Of a stretch of DNA of 14,137 nucleotides, positions 1 through 7,164 are shown piece after piece (the stretch's first letter is position 1; every line of letters begins with the position of its first letter). Made by a program: the position numbers and the translations under genes. The notes beneath the pieces are model-generated. The model was not told the origin of the DNA and did not search any database. It worked only from the letters and a program-made list of their open reading frames with translations. Origin of the DNA: Mariprofundaceae bacterium (GTDB taxonomy: Bacteria; Pseudomonadota; Zetaproteobacteria; Mariprofundales; Mariprofundaceae); the NCBI GenBank assembly GCA_013139875.1, contig WSZY01000130.1:1-14137 (forward strand). The letters run 5' to 3'.

Positions 1-737
1 CCAACGTGATTCCCGTCGATTCAGGCAGTGCCACCCTGAAAGATGCGTTGAATGAGGCGATGCGTGACTGGGTAGCCAGTTGCGAAAACACCTTCTACAT
101 CATCGGTACCGTAGCCGGGCCACACCCCTATCCACTGATGGTGCGTCAATTCCATGTCATCATTGGCCAGGAGGCCAGAGCACAGTGTCTGGCTCAGACC
201 GGAAAACTGCCTGATGTTGCAGTCGCATGTGTCGGCGGAGGTTCCAATGCAATGGGGTTGCTGCATCCGTTCAGGGATGATGATGTTCGTCTGGTTGCCG
301 TAGAGGCTGCCGGTCATGGTCTTGAAAGCGGGGAGCACGCCGCTTCGCTGGCCGCCGGAAGACCGGGTATCCTGCATGGCAACCTTACCTACCTGCTTGA
401 AAATGATGAGGGACAGATTCAGGCAACCCACAGTATTTCGGCAGGCCTGGACTATCCGGGTGTTGGCCCTGAACTGGCTGCGATGCTGGAGGATGGGGAT
501 CTTGATCTGGATACGGCGACTGACTCCGAAGCACTGGAAGCATTTAAAACGCTAACCCGTAGCGAAGGTATCATTCCGGCACTCGAGTCGAGTCATGCAC
601 TGGCATCAGGTATACGCATAGCAGCCGGGATGAAGCCCGACCAGACCGTTCTGATTAACCTCTCCGGCCGTGGAGATAAAGATATGAATACTGTGTTCAA
701 CCTGCTGCATGATGAGATTGAGGCAGGCAAAGCATGA
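1..737 (+). CDS. trpB: Tryptophan synthase beta subunit, 3' part (5' end outside window)
   Basis: The beta subunit condenses indole with serine, using PLP, to make tryptophan in the TrpA2B2 complex in the cytoplasm. About 244 residues are visible. The frame is open from base 3, and the GTG at 6 is an internal valine, not a start. Recognisable stretches are [31 protein letters not shown], the phosphate-binding loop GGGSNAMG (about residues 77-84 of the visible part) and the C-terminal NLSGRGDKD. The PLP-binding lysine lies in the missing N-terminal part; family members are about 400 residues, so roughly 155 are absent. The TGA stop at 735-737 overlaps the trpA start as ATGA, so the two subunits are probably translationally coupled. 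No oddities are visible, and the identification is firm. Confidence 0.97.
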   Translation, partial: NVIPVDSGSATLKDALNEAMRDWVASCENTFYIIGTVAGPHPYPLMVRQFHVIIGQEARAQCLAQTGKLPDVAVACVGGGSNAMGLLHPFRDDDVRLVAVEAAGHGLESGEHAASLAAGRPGILHGNLTYLLENDEGQIQATHSISAGLDYPGVGPELAAMLEDGDLDLDTATDSEALEAFKTLTRSEGIIPALESSHALASGIRIAAGMKPDQTVLINLSGRGDKDMNTVFNLLHDEIEAGKA

Positions 738-1549
738 GCCGCGACCGTATAGCAGAGTGCTTTGCCCGCTGCCGCGCTGAAGGCCGTAGCGCGCTGGTTG
801 GTTATCTGACTGCGGGTGACCCTGATGTTGCAACCTCGGAGGAGCTGCTGCTGACGCTGGCAGACAAAGTGGATATTCTGGAGATCGGCATGCCCTTCTC
901 CGATCCGATGGCCGATGGTCCGGTGATACAGGCTGCCAGTGAACGTGCACTGGAGGCAGGCACTTCAATCAGGGATGTTTTTGCACTGGCTGCAAAGGTT
1001 AACAGCAGCTGTCCGGATACATCTATTATACTGATGGGGTATGCCAACGTTCCCTATGCCCTGGGCTTTGAACAGTTCTCGGAACAGGCCGCCAACGCAG
1101 GTGTTGATGGCGTTCTGATTGTCGATCTTCCCCCTGAAGAGGGTGCTGTTTGCGACCATGCACTGAAGAAAAACGGGCTGCACCGTATCCTGCTACTCTC
1201 ACCCACATCATCGGATGAGCGAATAAAGCTTGCATCTGATGCCGCAAGCGGCTTTATTTACTATGTGTCATTAACAGGAATTACCGGTGCCGAGATGGGT
1301 GAGACTGCTGCTGTTAAGCAACAGGTGGAGAAAATACGTTCATTTTCCAGCCTTCCAATCTGTGTTGGCTTTGGTATAAAAACTGCTGAACAGGCCGCAA
1401 AGGTTGCAGCATTTTCAGATGGGGTGGTTATCGGCAGCCACTTTGTTGCCCAGATTCCACAGCACAGTAATGATCGTGGCGCAATGGTGGCAGCACTGGA
1501 AAAAGCTGCATCTTCCATGCGCAGTGCTGTTCGAAAGGGGAGAGTATGA
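734..1549 (+). CDS. trpA: Tryptophan synthase alpha subunit
   Basis: TrpA cleaves indole-3-glycerol phosphate to indole and glyceraldehyde 3-phosphate; indole is then channelled to TrpB. The 271-residue protein is full length for this TIM-barrel family. Catalytic Glu50 lies in [10 protein letters not shown] and catalytic Asp61 in MADGP, with the substrate loop GYLTAGDPD near residues 23-31. [12 protein letters not shown] and [10 protein letters not shown] are the phosphate-binding regions. The ATG overlaps the trpB stop by four bases, with a GAGG-type ribosome site inside the trpB end. Its own TGA overlaps the next gene in the same ATGA way, so trpB, trpA and the MBL gene should be one transcript. 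I see no leader peptide or attenuator here; any such control would lie upstream of the window. Confidence 0.98.
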   Translation: MSRDRIAECFARCRAEGRSALVGYLTAGDPDVATSEELLLTLADKVDILEIGMPFSDPMADGPVIQAASERALEAGTSIRDVFALAAKVNSSCPDTSIILMGYANVPYALGFEQFSEQAANAGVDGVLIVDLPPEEGAVCDHALKKNGLHRILLLSPTSSDERIKLASDAASGFIYYVSLTGITGAEMGETAAVKQQVEKIRSFSSLPICVGFGIKTAEQAAKVAAFSDGVVIGSHFVAQIPQHSNDRGAMVAALEKAASSMRSAVRKGRV

Positions 1550-2328
1550 GAATCAAAGTACTTGGCTGTTATGGCGGTCAACTCCTCGGATTTCACCTGA
1601 CATCATTTCTGGTGAACGGCTCGATTCTTCTCGATGCAGGCTCTCCTACAGAGGCCCTCACTCTGAAAGAGCAGAGCGCTGTGAATCATATCTTCCTCTC
1701 TCATACGCATCTGGATCACATCAAGGATATTGCATTTCTGGCAGACAACCGTTCACTTAAACGGCTGTCCGGTGATAGAAGTAACAACATCGTCATTCAT
1801 AGTCTTCAGGAGAACCTGGACATGCTGAAAAAGCATTTCCTCAACAATCATATCTGGCCCGACTTCACCTGTCTGCCCAGTAAAAAAGATCCAACCCTCT
1901 CCCTGCATGCCATTCAGCCAGAGGAGACTGTTGAGGTGGATGGTCTGAAAATTACAGCCATTCCGGTCAATCATCCTGTCCCCTGCACCGGCTTCCTGCT
2001 GGATCAGGGGGATACCCAGTTTATCTACTCTGCCGATACCGGCCCAACAGAGCGGCTTTGGGAAATCGCCAATGCGCAACCCAATCTTAAAGGTGTCATT
2101 ATTGACTGCTCCTTCCCGAATGCCTTCCAGCATATCGCCGATATCAGCGGACACCTGACAGCAAAGGGAATGGCTCAGGAACTGCGAAAACTGGATAGAT
2201 TTGGGAAAATTCCGGTCTACCTGTATCATATGAAACCCGAGACCCTGAATGTCATGGCTGCCGAGGTTGAGGCCGAGAATATTCCTCACCTCCGCATGCT
2301 GACACAGGTTGATGAACTGCTTATTTAA
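1546..2328 (+). CDS. Metallo-beta-lactamase-fold hydrolase, class-II cyclic-nucleotide phosphodiesterase-like
   Basis: A 260-residue soluble protein of the metallo-beta-lactamase superfamily. The metal signature HTHLDH is at residues 53-58 (H53, H55, D57, H58). Further candidate ligands are H143 (PVNHPVP), D164 (SADTGP) and H228 (LYHMKP), a full two-metal set. The SGHLTA at 202-207 and the overall layout resemble class-II 3',5'-cyclic-nucleotide phosphodiesterases and, more distantly, RNase Z. The substrate cannot be read from sequence: cyclic nucleotides or another phosphodiester are both possible. No signal peptide is seen. Its ATG overlaps the trpA stop, and AGGGGAG lies just ahead, so it is co-translated with trpA. 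It is not a usual member of trp operons. The TAA stop lies inside the left inverted repeat of the element at 2324-2485. Confidence 0.85.
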   Translation: MRIKVLGCYGGQLLGFHLTSFLVNGSILLDAGSPTEALTLKEQSAVNHIFLSHTHLDHIKDIAFLADNRSLKRLSGDRSNNIVIHSLQENLDMLKKHFLNNHIWPDFTCLPSKKDPTLSLHAIQPEETVEVDGLKITAIPVNHPVPCTGFLLDQGDTQFIYSADTGPTERLWEIANAQPNLKGVIIDCSFPNAFQHIADISGHLTAKGMAQELRKLDRFGKIPVYLYHMKPETLNVMAAEVEAENIPHLRMLTQVDELLI

Positions 2329-2340
2329 GGAAGCTCTGAA
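2324..2340 (+). repeat. Left terminal inverted repeat of the MITE-like element
   Basis: Seventeen bases, TTTAAG then GAAG then CTCTGAA, pairing with 2469-2485. It includes the TAA stop codon (2326-2328) of the MBL gene. Confidence 0.5.
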
Positions 2341-2440
2341 TCAATCCGAGCTTCCTTGCGGACCATGGATGGGCCGCCAAAATCAACTGTGCAAACATTT
2401 GATTTTGTGAGTAAAGGCGAAACCATGCTTTTGCCTTTAC
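2327..2440 (+). other. Four hairpins packed end to end ahead of accD
   Basis: Read as RNA from the + strand, four stems follow one another with almost no spacer. Hairpin 1: AAGGAAGCTC (2327-2336) pairs perfectly with 2348-2357, 11-nt loop. Hairpin 2: GCGGACC (2358-2364) pairs with GGGCCGC (2371-2377) with one A-G mismatch. Hairpin 3: CAAAATCAA (2378-2386) pairs perfectly with 2399-2407. Hairpin 4: GTAAAGGCGAAA (2411-2422) pairs with 2429-2440 over 12 positions with one G-U, 6-nt loop CCATGC. That loop is complementary to GCATGG at 2454-2459, so a pseudoknot or alternative fold is possible. None is followed by a U-run, so simple intrinsic termination is unlikely. The stems may affect mRNA processing, stability or accD expression; function is inferred only. 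Confidence 0.6.
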
Positions 2441-2468
2441 GACTTGAATAAATGCATGGAAGCATCTG

Positions 2469-2485
2469 TTCAGAGATCGCTTAAA
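2469..2485 (-). repeat. Right terminal inverted repeat of the MITE-like element
   Basis: TTCAGAG, ATCG, CTTAAA on the + strand, the inverted partner of 2324-2340. It ends about eight bases before the accD ribosome binding site. Confidence 0.5.
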
Positions 2486-2505
2486 AAACAAAAGAGAGGA
2501 GAACC

Positions 2506-3378
2506 ATGAGCTGGCTTACCCGTTTAATAGAGAGTCCCAAAAGCATCCTCTCCTCATCTGATAGCTCCAGCACACCGGAGGGGATGTGGTTGAAGTGTCC
2601 CGGTTGTACGGAAACTCTCTACCACAAAGAGCTGGTTCGTTCGATGATGGTCTGTCCAAAGTGCGATCACCATTTCCGCATCGAAGCAGACAAGCGAGCC
2701 GCCTTCCTTTTTGATCCGGAAACCTACGAAGAGCACGATGCTGCACTGAAATCAGTGGACTCACTCAACTTTAAAGATAAAAAACGCTACAAAGACCGTA
2801 TCAAAGAGGCTAATAAAAAGGCTGGAGATAGTGATGCAGTCCGTAACTACCTGGGTGATATCAAAGGGCAGATGACTTCCGTCTCTATTTTTGACTTCAC
2901 CTACATGGGCGGGAGCATGGGCTCGGTGGTTGGTGAGAAAATTGCACGTGGCATGGAGCGTGCCATTGACCGTCGCTGCCCGTATCTGCTGATTACTGCT
3001 TCCGGTGGTGCCCGTATGCAGGAGGGCATCCTGTCCCTGATGCAGATGGCAAAAACATCCTCTGTTGCCAATCGCCTCAATGAATCCAAGCTTCCATTTA
3101 TCTGCCTGTTAACTGATCCGACCATGGGTGGTGTGTCGGCATCTGTTGCCTGGCTTGGTGACGTGATTCTTGCAGAGCCTAAGGCGTTGATCGGTTTCGC
3201 CGGCCCCCGGGTCATTCAGGAGACGGTGGGTGAAACACTGCCACAGGGATTTCAGCGTGCTGAGTTTTTGCTGGAACATGGGCTGGTCGACGATATTGTG
3301 AGCCGCCGGGAACTACCGGAATATCTGAAAATACTTTTCGAACATCTGATGCACCGTGCCTACCGGCAGGCCGTCTAA
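2506..3378 (+). CDS. accD: Acetyl-CoA carboxylase carboxyltransferase subunit beta
   Basis: AccD forms the AccA2D2 carboxyltransferase, which moves the carboxyl group from carboxybiotin-BCCP to acetyl-CoA and gives malonyl-CoA, the first committed step of fatty acid synthesis. The 290-residue protein is the usual length. The N-terminal zinc ribbon has C31, C34, C50 and C53 (CPGC, CPKC). The crotonase-type carboxyltransferase domain follows, with GGSMGSVVGEK (135-145), SGGARMQEG (166-174), DPTMGGVSAS (204-213) and GFAGPRVIQET (230-240). The ATG is preceded by a strong GAGGAG site seven to eight bases away. It follows the MBL gene after a 177-bp gap filled by the inverted-repeat element, so it may have transcription or translation control separate from trpBA. 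folC follows 36 bp downstream. The identification is firm. Confidence 0.98.
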   Translation: MSWLTRLIESPKSILSSSDSSSTPEGMWLKCPGCTETLYHKELVRSMMVCPKCDHHFRIEADKRAAFLFDPETYEEHDAALKSVDSLNFKDKKRYKDRIKEANKKAGDSDAVRNYLGDIKGQMTSVSIFDFTYMGGSMGSVVGEKIARGMERAIDRRCPYLLITASGGARMQEGILSLMQMAKTSSVANRLNESKLPFICLLTDPTMGGVSASVAWLGDVILAEPKALIGFAGPRVIQETVGETLPQGFQRAEFLLEHGLVDDIVSRRELPEYLKILFEHLMHRAYRQAV

Positions 3379-3390
3379 CCCCCTTTTTAA

Positions 3391-3403
3391 GCGGAATTTC
3401 CGC
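3391..3403 (+). other. Small hairpin in the accD-folC spacer
   Basis: GCGGAATTTCCGC forms a five to six base pair stem with a very short loop, just after a CCCCC-TTTTT run and before the folC start. It is too short and lacks a following U-run, so I do not call it a terminator. It could slow ribosomes or mark an RNA processing site. Confidence 0.3.
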
Positions 3404-3414
3404 AAAGAGCCAGC

Positions 3415-4599
3415 ATGTATCATCCTGAACATAAGCCCGTTGAAGTAGAGGCGTGGCTGACCCGGCTGGGCCGGCCATCAGCAGACCGTGATTACAAGCC
3501 CGGCCACCAGCGCATGCGGGAGCTGCTTCAACCGCTTTCCATCAAACGCCCGAAACTTCGCATCCGCATTGCCGGAACCTATGGAAAAGGCTCGACCGCC
3601 TTTATGCTCTCCCACGCACTACAGGCGTGTGGTATGCGGACAGGGCTCTATACTTCGCCGCATATTCAGCACTTTAGTGAACGCATTCGTATCAATGGAG
3701 CCCCCGTTTCCGGGACAACACTTGGCACGCTGATGCAGACGCTGATGCCAGTTGCATTGAAAGCGGGTGCTTCATATTTTGAGGTGGCAACTGCACTTGC
3801 CCTGAAATGTTTCAGTGATAGCTGTGTCGATGTGGAAATTCTGGAAGCGGGCGTTGGGGCAAGGCTGGATGCCACCACGGCCGTTGAAGCGGATATGGCT
3901 CTGATTACACCTATCGGCCTTGATCACCAGAACTGGCTTGGTGACAGGCTGGCTGACATTGCTGCAGAGAAGGCGCATGTCTCAGATGGATGCTTATGGT
4001 GCATCAGTGCTCCACAGGATGATGAGGTGAGATCAATTCTAACAGCGTATAATCCCGATACTCAGTTTGTGGATCAGCAAGCAACGATTGAAACCACTGC
4101 CTGCGGGCAGCATCAGCAGAAAAACGGTGCTCTGGCCTTTGCAGCAATCAGGCAGCTCGCCGCATCGAATATGATCGATAGCAGACGGATCAATGATGCA
4201 AAACTGGCCATTGAACAGACCGATATCCCCGGGCGCCTGCAGCGAATCCAGGCGGGCAGGGCAACCATATGGCTTGATGCGGCCCATAATGCCCACGCAA
4301 TCAAAGCCCTTCTCCCAACCCTGCCTGCATTGGCAGAGCCGTTGACTTCAATCCTGATCTTTACCCGGGAGGAGAGGGATTTAAGTGACTCCCTGCACCT
4401 TTTAAGGCCCTTTACCCGGCGCCTGGCGGGCGAGAGCTCTCACGGGCTTGATGCCTGTTACACCTCTGTAGCCGATGCCTTGAAAGCAGAACTTGCCCTT
4501 TGTCCGGATGGAAACTTTCTGGTTCTCGGTTCATTTACCAGTGTTGCTGCAGCACTGGAGTGGATTGAAACAGCCACTCCGCACATGGATGTACCCTAG
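3415..4599 (+). CDS. folC: Bifunctional folylpolyglutamate / dihydrofolate synthase
   Basis: FolC adds glutamate to dihydropteroate and to reduced folates, using ATP, in the cytoplasm. The 394-residue protein is slightly short of the usual 420 or so but has both Mur-ligase-like domains. The P-loop is GTYGKGST (54-61), followed by YTSPHIQHFSERIRING (79-95). GLDHQNWLGDRLADIAAEK (168-186) holds H171 and the lysine (K186) that is carbamylated in the family. The C-terminal domain has PGRLQ (272-276) and DAAHNAHA (288-295). Several conserved positions differ from the common form: GTNGKGS is GTYGKGS, GGRLDATN is GARLDATT, and DGAHNPHA is DAAHNAHA. I still read it as functional. The start is ATG with only a weak AAAGAG upstream. 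It is the last gene of the + strand block and ends with TAG. Confidence 0.93.
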   Translation: MYHPEHKPVEVEAWLTRLGRPSADRDYKPGHQRMRELLQPLSIKRPKLRIRIAGTYGKGSTAFMLSHALQACGMRTGLYTSPHIQHFSERIRINGAPVSGTTLGTLMQTLMPVALKAGASYFEVATALALKCFSDSCVDVEILEAGVGARLDATTAVEADMALITPIGLDHQNWLGDRLADIAAEKAHVSDGCLWCISAPQDDEVRSILTAYNPDTQFVDQQATIETTACGQHQQKNGALAFAAIRQLAASNMIDSRRINDAKLAIEQTDIPGRLQRIQAGRATIWLDAAHNAHAIKALLPTLPALAEPLTSILIFTREERDLSDSLHLLRPFTRRLAGESSHGLDACYTSVADALKAELALCPDGNFLVLGSFTSVAAALEWIETATPHMDVP

Positions 4600-4721
4600 G
4601 GCACCCTCTCTTGCGCAAGCGCAATTCACCTTGTGCGGCTTTAGTAAGTATTTGGAAATCGCAATTTTCAAATGCGTCAAAGGCCGAGGGCAGGATGCTC
4701 TGAGGCCGATTGAATAAACTC
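4600..4721. terminator. Structured spacer between convergent folC and ilvN, possible bidirectional terminator
   Basis: This 122-bp spacer separates two converging gene ends and holds several inverted repeats. GCGCAA (4619-4624) pairs with TTGTGC (4631-4636). ATTTGGAAAT (4650-4659) pairs with ATTTTCAAAT (4664-4673) over ten positions around a CGCA loop, with a G-U on the + strand. GGCC at 4682-4685 pairs with GGCC at 4704-4707, enclosing a weaker inner stem. No T-run follows any stem on either strand, so it does not match the classic intrinsic terminator. Position and symmetry suggest transcription ends here in both directions. The sequence also has the look of a dispersed repeat, which I cannot test. 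Confidence 0.4.
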
Positions 4722-5216
4722 CTAAACGACAAAGCCTTTAACGCCACGGCGCATGCCAACAGAACCGGTTCGGGTAACCTCGATGATTCCGAACGGCTCC
4801 AGCAGCTTGATGAAAGCATCCAGCTTCTCGGCAGCACCCGTCAACTCCATGCTGAGATAATTGATATCTACACTATCCACAATTTTGGCACGGGCTTCAC
4901 CAGCCATCTTCACCAGTTCGGCACGGTTGTCCGAATTGGATACCACTTTAATCAGCAACATCTCCCGCTCCATATGGACCAGGTGTGAAATGTCTTCAAC
5001 CTTAATTACCGGAATCAGTTTATTGAGCTGTTTCTTGATCTGTTCAATAATATGCTCATCACCACGGGTGACCAGCGTCATGCGGCTCACGGTTTTATCC
5101 AGTGTCGGTGCCACATTCAGGCTCTCAATGTTGTAGCCACGTGCTGAAAACAGGCCGGCAATCCGAGTCAATACCCCGAACTCATTTTCAACCAGAATGG
5201 TAATGGTATGTCTCAT
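4722..5216 (-). CDS. ilvN: Acetolactate synthase small (regulatory) subunit
   Basis: This is the regulatory subunit of acetohydroxyacid synthase, which binds the large subunit and usually confers valine feedback inhibition. The 164-residue protein has the normal length and both parts. An N-terminal ACT domain (about 3-76) carries ENEFGVLTRIAGLFSARGYN; the C-terminal small-subunit domain (about 85-158) carries EREMLLIKV and ends GVKGFVV. The ATG at 5214-5216 is preceded by CGGGGT, a plausible ribosome site. It is more often called ilvH when the partner is ilvI. It lies 142 bp downstream of ilvB on the same strand, wider than the usual near-contiguous arrangement, and that gap contains a candidate promoter and a small hairpin. 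It ends with TAG. Confidence 0.96.
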   Translation of the reverse strand: MRHTITILVENEFGVLTRIAGLFSARGYNIESLNVAPTLDKTVSRMTLVTRGDEHIIEQIKKQLNKLIPVIKVEDISHLVHMEREMLLIKVVSNSDNRAELVKMAGEARAKIVDSVDINYLSMELTGAAEKLDAFIKLLEPFGIIEVTRTGSVGMRRGVKGFVV

Positions 5217-5233
5217 AACACTACCCCGACAGC

Positions 5234-5251
5234 CAAAAATGTAGATTTTTG
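5234..5251 (-). other. A/T-rich hairpin in the ilvN leader
   Basis: CAAAAAT (5234-5240) and ATTTTTG (5245-5251) form a perfect seven-base stem with a four-base loop, about 18 bp upstream of the ilvN start. The stem is A-U rich and weak. It may affect the ilvN leader; no known riboswitch is recognised. Confidence 0.3.
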
Positions 5252-5324
5252 TTTGGAAGTAAGGCGTGGATGTTGCGAAGCGTGGAATGTATCTTGGCGA
5301 CAGATGAGCGCTGGAGCAGCATCC

Positions 5325-5353
5325 ATAATACAGCTACCAGATAAAAAGGTCAT
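5325..5353 (-). promoter_or_regulatory. Candidate sigma70-type promoter for ilvN
   Basis: On the minus strand, ATGACC (5348-5353; 4 of 6 to TTGACA) and TATTAT (5325-5330; 5 of 6 to TATAAT) are separated by 17 bases. It lies in the ilvB-ilvN gap about 110 bp ahead of ilvN. It would give ilvN its own transcript in addition to readthrough from ilvB. Pattern match only. Confidence 0.35.
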
Positions 5354-5358
5354 TTTTC

Positions 5359-7059
5359 TCATGACAGCACCATTTCATTCAGAGCCGCCCCGGCCGGAAC
5401 CATCGGAAAGACGTTCTCCTCTTTGGATATCGCCACATCAACAATGACAAAGCGATCATCAATATGAAGTGCTTTCTCCAGAGCCGCATCCAGCTCATCC
5501 ACCCGATCCACACGAATGCCAACACCACCGTAGGCCTCTGCCAGCTTCACGAAATCGGGCAGAGAGTCAAAATAGGAGTGTGAGTAGCGCGACTCGTAAA
5601 ACATCTCCTGCCACTGCCGAACCATGCCCATATAGCCGTTGTTCAGAATTACAACGACAACAGGCAGATTATACTGAAAGGCGGTCGAAAACTCCTGGCT
5701 GCACATCTGAATTGATGAATCACCGGAAAAGATAACAACCTTCTCATCCGGCCTGGCAACCTGTGCACCAATACCTGCAGGCAGGCCATAGCCCATGGTT
5801 CCCAAGCCGCCACTGGTTAACCAGCGGTGGGGTCTGTTGAAGCCATAGTGCTGGGCAGCCCACATCTGATGCTGGCCTACATCTGTAGCTACAATGGCGT
5901 TACCCTTTGTCTTTTCATGCACTGCACGAATAACGGTCTGTGGCTTGATCGGCCCGTCTTTCGGCTGCTCAAAGCCAAGCGAATCCTTCTCCCGCCACTC
6001 ATTGATCTGCTCCCACCAGAGCTTCAGTGCCTCTGCATCAGGCGAACCGTTCCGACGGGCAATCTCCTCAAGCAGCTGTTTAAGTACCTCACCCACATCG
6101 CCCACAATCGGCAGATGTGCATGGATATTTTTTGAAATAGATGAAGGGTCAACATCAATGTGGATCACCTGCGCATCCGGTGCAAAGGCATCCAGTCTGC
6201 CTGTTACACGATCATCAAAGCGAGCCCCTACGGCAATCAGCAGATCACAGTGGGAGACAGCCATATTCGCCTCAAAGGTACCGTGCATCCCCAGCATACC
6301 GACGAAGTGCCCATCATCGTGCGGGATACCACCCAGCCCCATCAGGGTATTGGTTACAGGTGCATCCAGTGTATGGGAGAGCTCCCTTAACAGAGATGCG
6401 CTGCCGATAGAGCTCATGATGCCGCCACCCGTATAAATCATAGGGCGCTTGGCGGTGAGCATCAATTTGACCGCCTTTTTAATCTGTCCCGGATGTCCGT
6501 GTGTAACTGGCTGATAGGAGCGCATGTCCACTGTTTCAGGCCAGATGAATTCGCACTCTTCGCCACTGATATCTTTGGGGATATCGACCAGCACCGGGCC
6601 GGGGCGTCCGGTTGTCGCGATGTGGAATGCCTGACGGATAATCAGGGCGATATCCTCAACACGCTTTACCAGGAAGTTGTGCTTGGTTGCAGAACGGGTA
6701 ATGCCGACAATATCGGCTTCCTGAAAAGCATCATTACCAATCAGGGTGGATGGCACCTGGCCGGAGAAACAGACCGTGGGAATGGAGTCTGCCAGTGAGT
6801 CGGCAAGGCCGGTAACTGCATTGGTGGCACCCGGACCTGATGTGACCAGTGCAACGCCACACTTGCCGGAAACACGGGCATAACCATTGGCGGCATGCAG
6901 TGCGCCCTGCTCATGCCGAACCAGATAGTGCTTAAAGTGGCTCTGCTTAAAAATTGCATCATAGATGTGAAGCACGGCACCACCGGGATAGCCAAAAATG
7001 GTATCCACGCCTTCACGCTTCAGACATTCAACGAAGATTTCGGCACCGGTCATTTTCAT
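5359..7059 (-). CDS. ilvB: Acetolactate synthase large (catalytic) subunit
   Basis: This TPP-, Mg- and FAD-dependent enzyme joins pyruvate with pyruvate or 2-oxobutyrate, the first shared step of valine, leucine and isoleucine synthesis. I choose the ATG at 7057-7059 (566 residues). AGGTGAG lies 12 bases ahead, the protein then begins [13 protein letters not shown] as in relatives, and the longer frame from 7113 would run through the candidate promoter. Visible parts: [16 protein letters not shown] with catalytic Glu50, [12 protein letters not shown] (73-84), the FAD-region [11 protein letters not shown] (278-288) and the TPP loop SGDSSIQM (445-452) through LNNGYMGMV (472-480). The TPP loop has GDS where GDG or GDA is common. 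The following ilvN supplies the regulatory subunit. The identification is firm; ilvI or ilvG would be equivalent labels. Confidence 0.97.
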   Translation of the reverse strand: MKMTGAEIFVECLKREGVDTIFGYPGGAVLHIYDAIFKQSHFKHYLVRHEQGALHAANGYARVSGKCGVALVTSGPGATNAVTGLADSLADSIPTVCFSGQVPSTLIGNDAFQEADIVGITRSATKHNFLVKRVEDIALIIRQAFHIATTGRPGPVLVDIPKDISGEECEFIWPETVDMRSYQPVTHGHPGQIKKAVKLMLTAKRPMIYTGGGIMSSIGSASLLRELSHTLDAPVTNTLMGLGGIPHDDGHFVGMLGMHGTFEANMAVSHCDLLIAVGARFDDRVTGRLDAFAPDAQVIHIDVDPSSISKNIHAHLPIVGDVGEVLKQLLEEIARRNGSPDAEALKLWWEQINEWREKDSLGFEQPKDGPIKPQTVIRAVHEKTKGNAIVATDVGQHQMWAAQHYGFNRPHRWLTSGGLGTMGYGLPAGIGAQVARPDEKVVIFSGDSSIQMCSQEFSTAFQYNLPVVVVILNNGYMGMVRQWQEMFYESRYSHSYFDSLPDFVKLAEAYGGVGIRVDRVDELDAALEKALHIDDRFVIVDVAISKEENVFPMVPAGAALNEMVLS

Positions 7060-7097
7060 TTTTTTGCTGTACTCACCTGAATTATAAAAGCACCGAG

Positions 7098-7126
7098 ACG
7101 ATAGGTTCGGCATGCTTATGTGTCAA
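7098..7126 (-). promoter_or_regulatory. Candidate promoter for ilvB
   Basis: A perfect TTGACA (reverse complement of 7121-7126) is followed after 17 bases by TATCGT (7098-7103; 4 of 6 to consensus). Transcription would start near 7091 and leave a leader of about 30 bases before the ATG at 7059. A TATAAT at 7081-7086 is also present but has no good upstream partner at 16-18 bases. No leader peptide or attenuator is seen. Confidence 0.45.
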
Positions 7127-7164
7127 GAATCATCCATCAAAAAACGTTTAAAATAAAGGGTTAA

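Larger units (their letters stand above)
2324..2485. mobile_element. MITE-like inverted-repeat element between the MBL gene and accD
   Basis: The gap before accD is bounded by imperfect terminal inverted repeats. The left end at 2324-2340 reads TTTAAG-4 nt-CTCTGAA. The reverse complement of 2469-2485 reads TTTAAG-4 nt-CTCTGAA, with 14 of 17 positions equal. Similarity continues inward: GCTTCCTTGC at 2350-2359 matches GCTTCCATGC (reverse complement of 2454-2463) after a 4-nt offset. The interior is almost wholly palindromic and has no reading frame of note. Small size, terminal repeats and no coding capacity are the marks of a non-autonomous miniature element. No parent transposase is in the window. 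A target duplication cannot be told apart from the TTTAA/TTAAA of the repeat itself. The alternative is a structured leader RNA for accD that only resembles a mobile element. Confidence 0.5.

Noticed and set aside
2327..2357. Hairpin 1 as an intrinsic terminator after the MBL gene.
   Set aside because: The stem is strong but is followed by TTGCGG, with no T-run, and further hairpins follow directly.
2324..2485. A CRISPR array or direct-repeat array.
   Set aside because: The repeats are inverted, of unequal sequence, and lack regular spacers.
4535..4837. A 100-codon minus-strand frame covering the folC-ilvN spacer.
   Set aside because: It overlaps the ends of both real genes and its interior is made of the spacer's inverted repeats.
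5208..5447. A plus-strand frame of 79 codons across the ilvB-ilvN gap.
   Set aside because: It is antisense to the start of ilvN and the end of ilvB, with no ribosome site or family resemblance.
7060..7113. A longer N-terminus for IlvB starting at 7113.
   Set aside because: The extra 18 residues do not look like the family, lie over the candidate promoter, and lack a ribosome site; the ATG at 7059 has AGGTGAG ahead.
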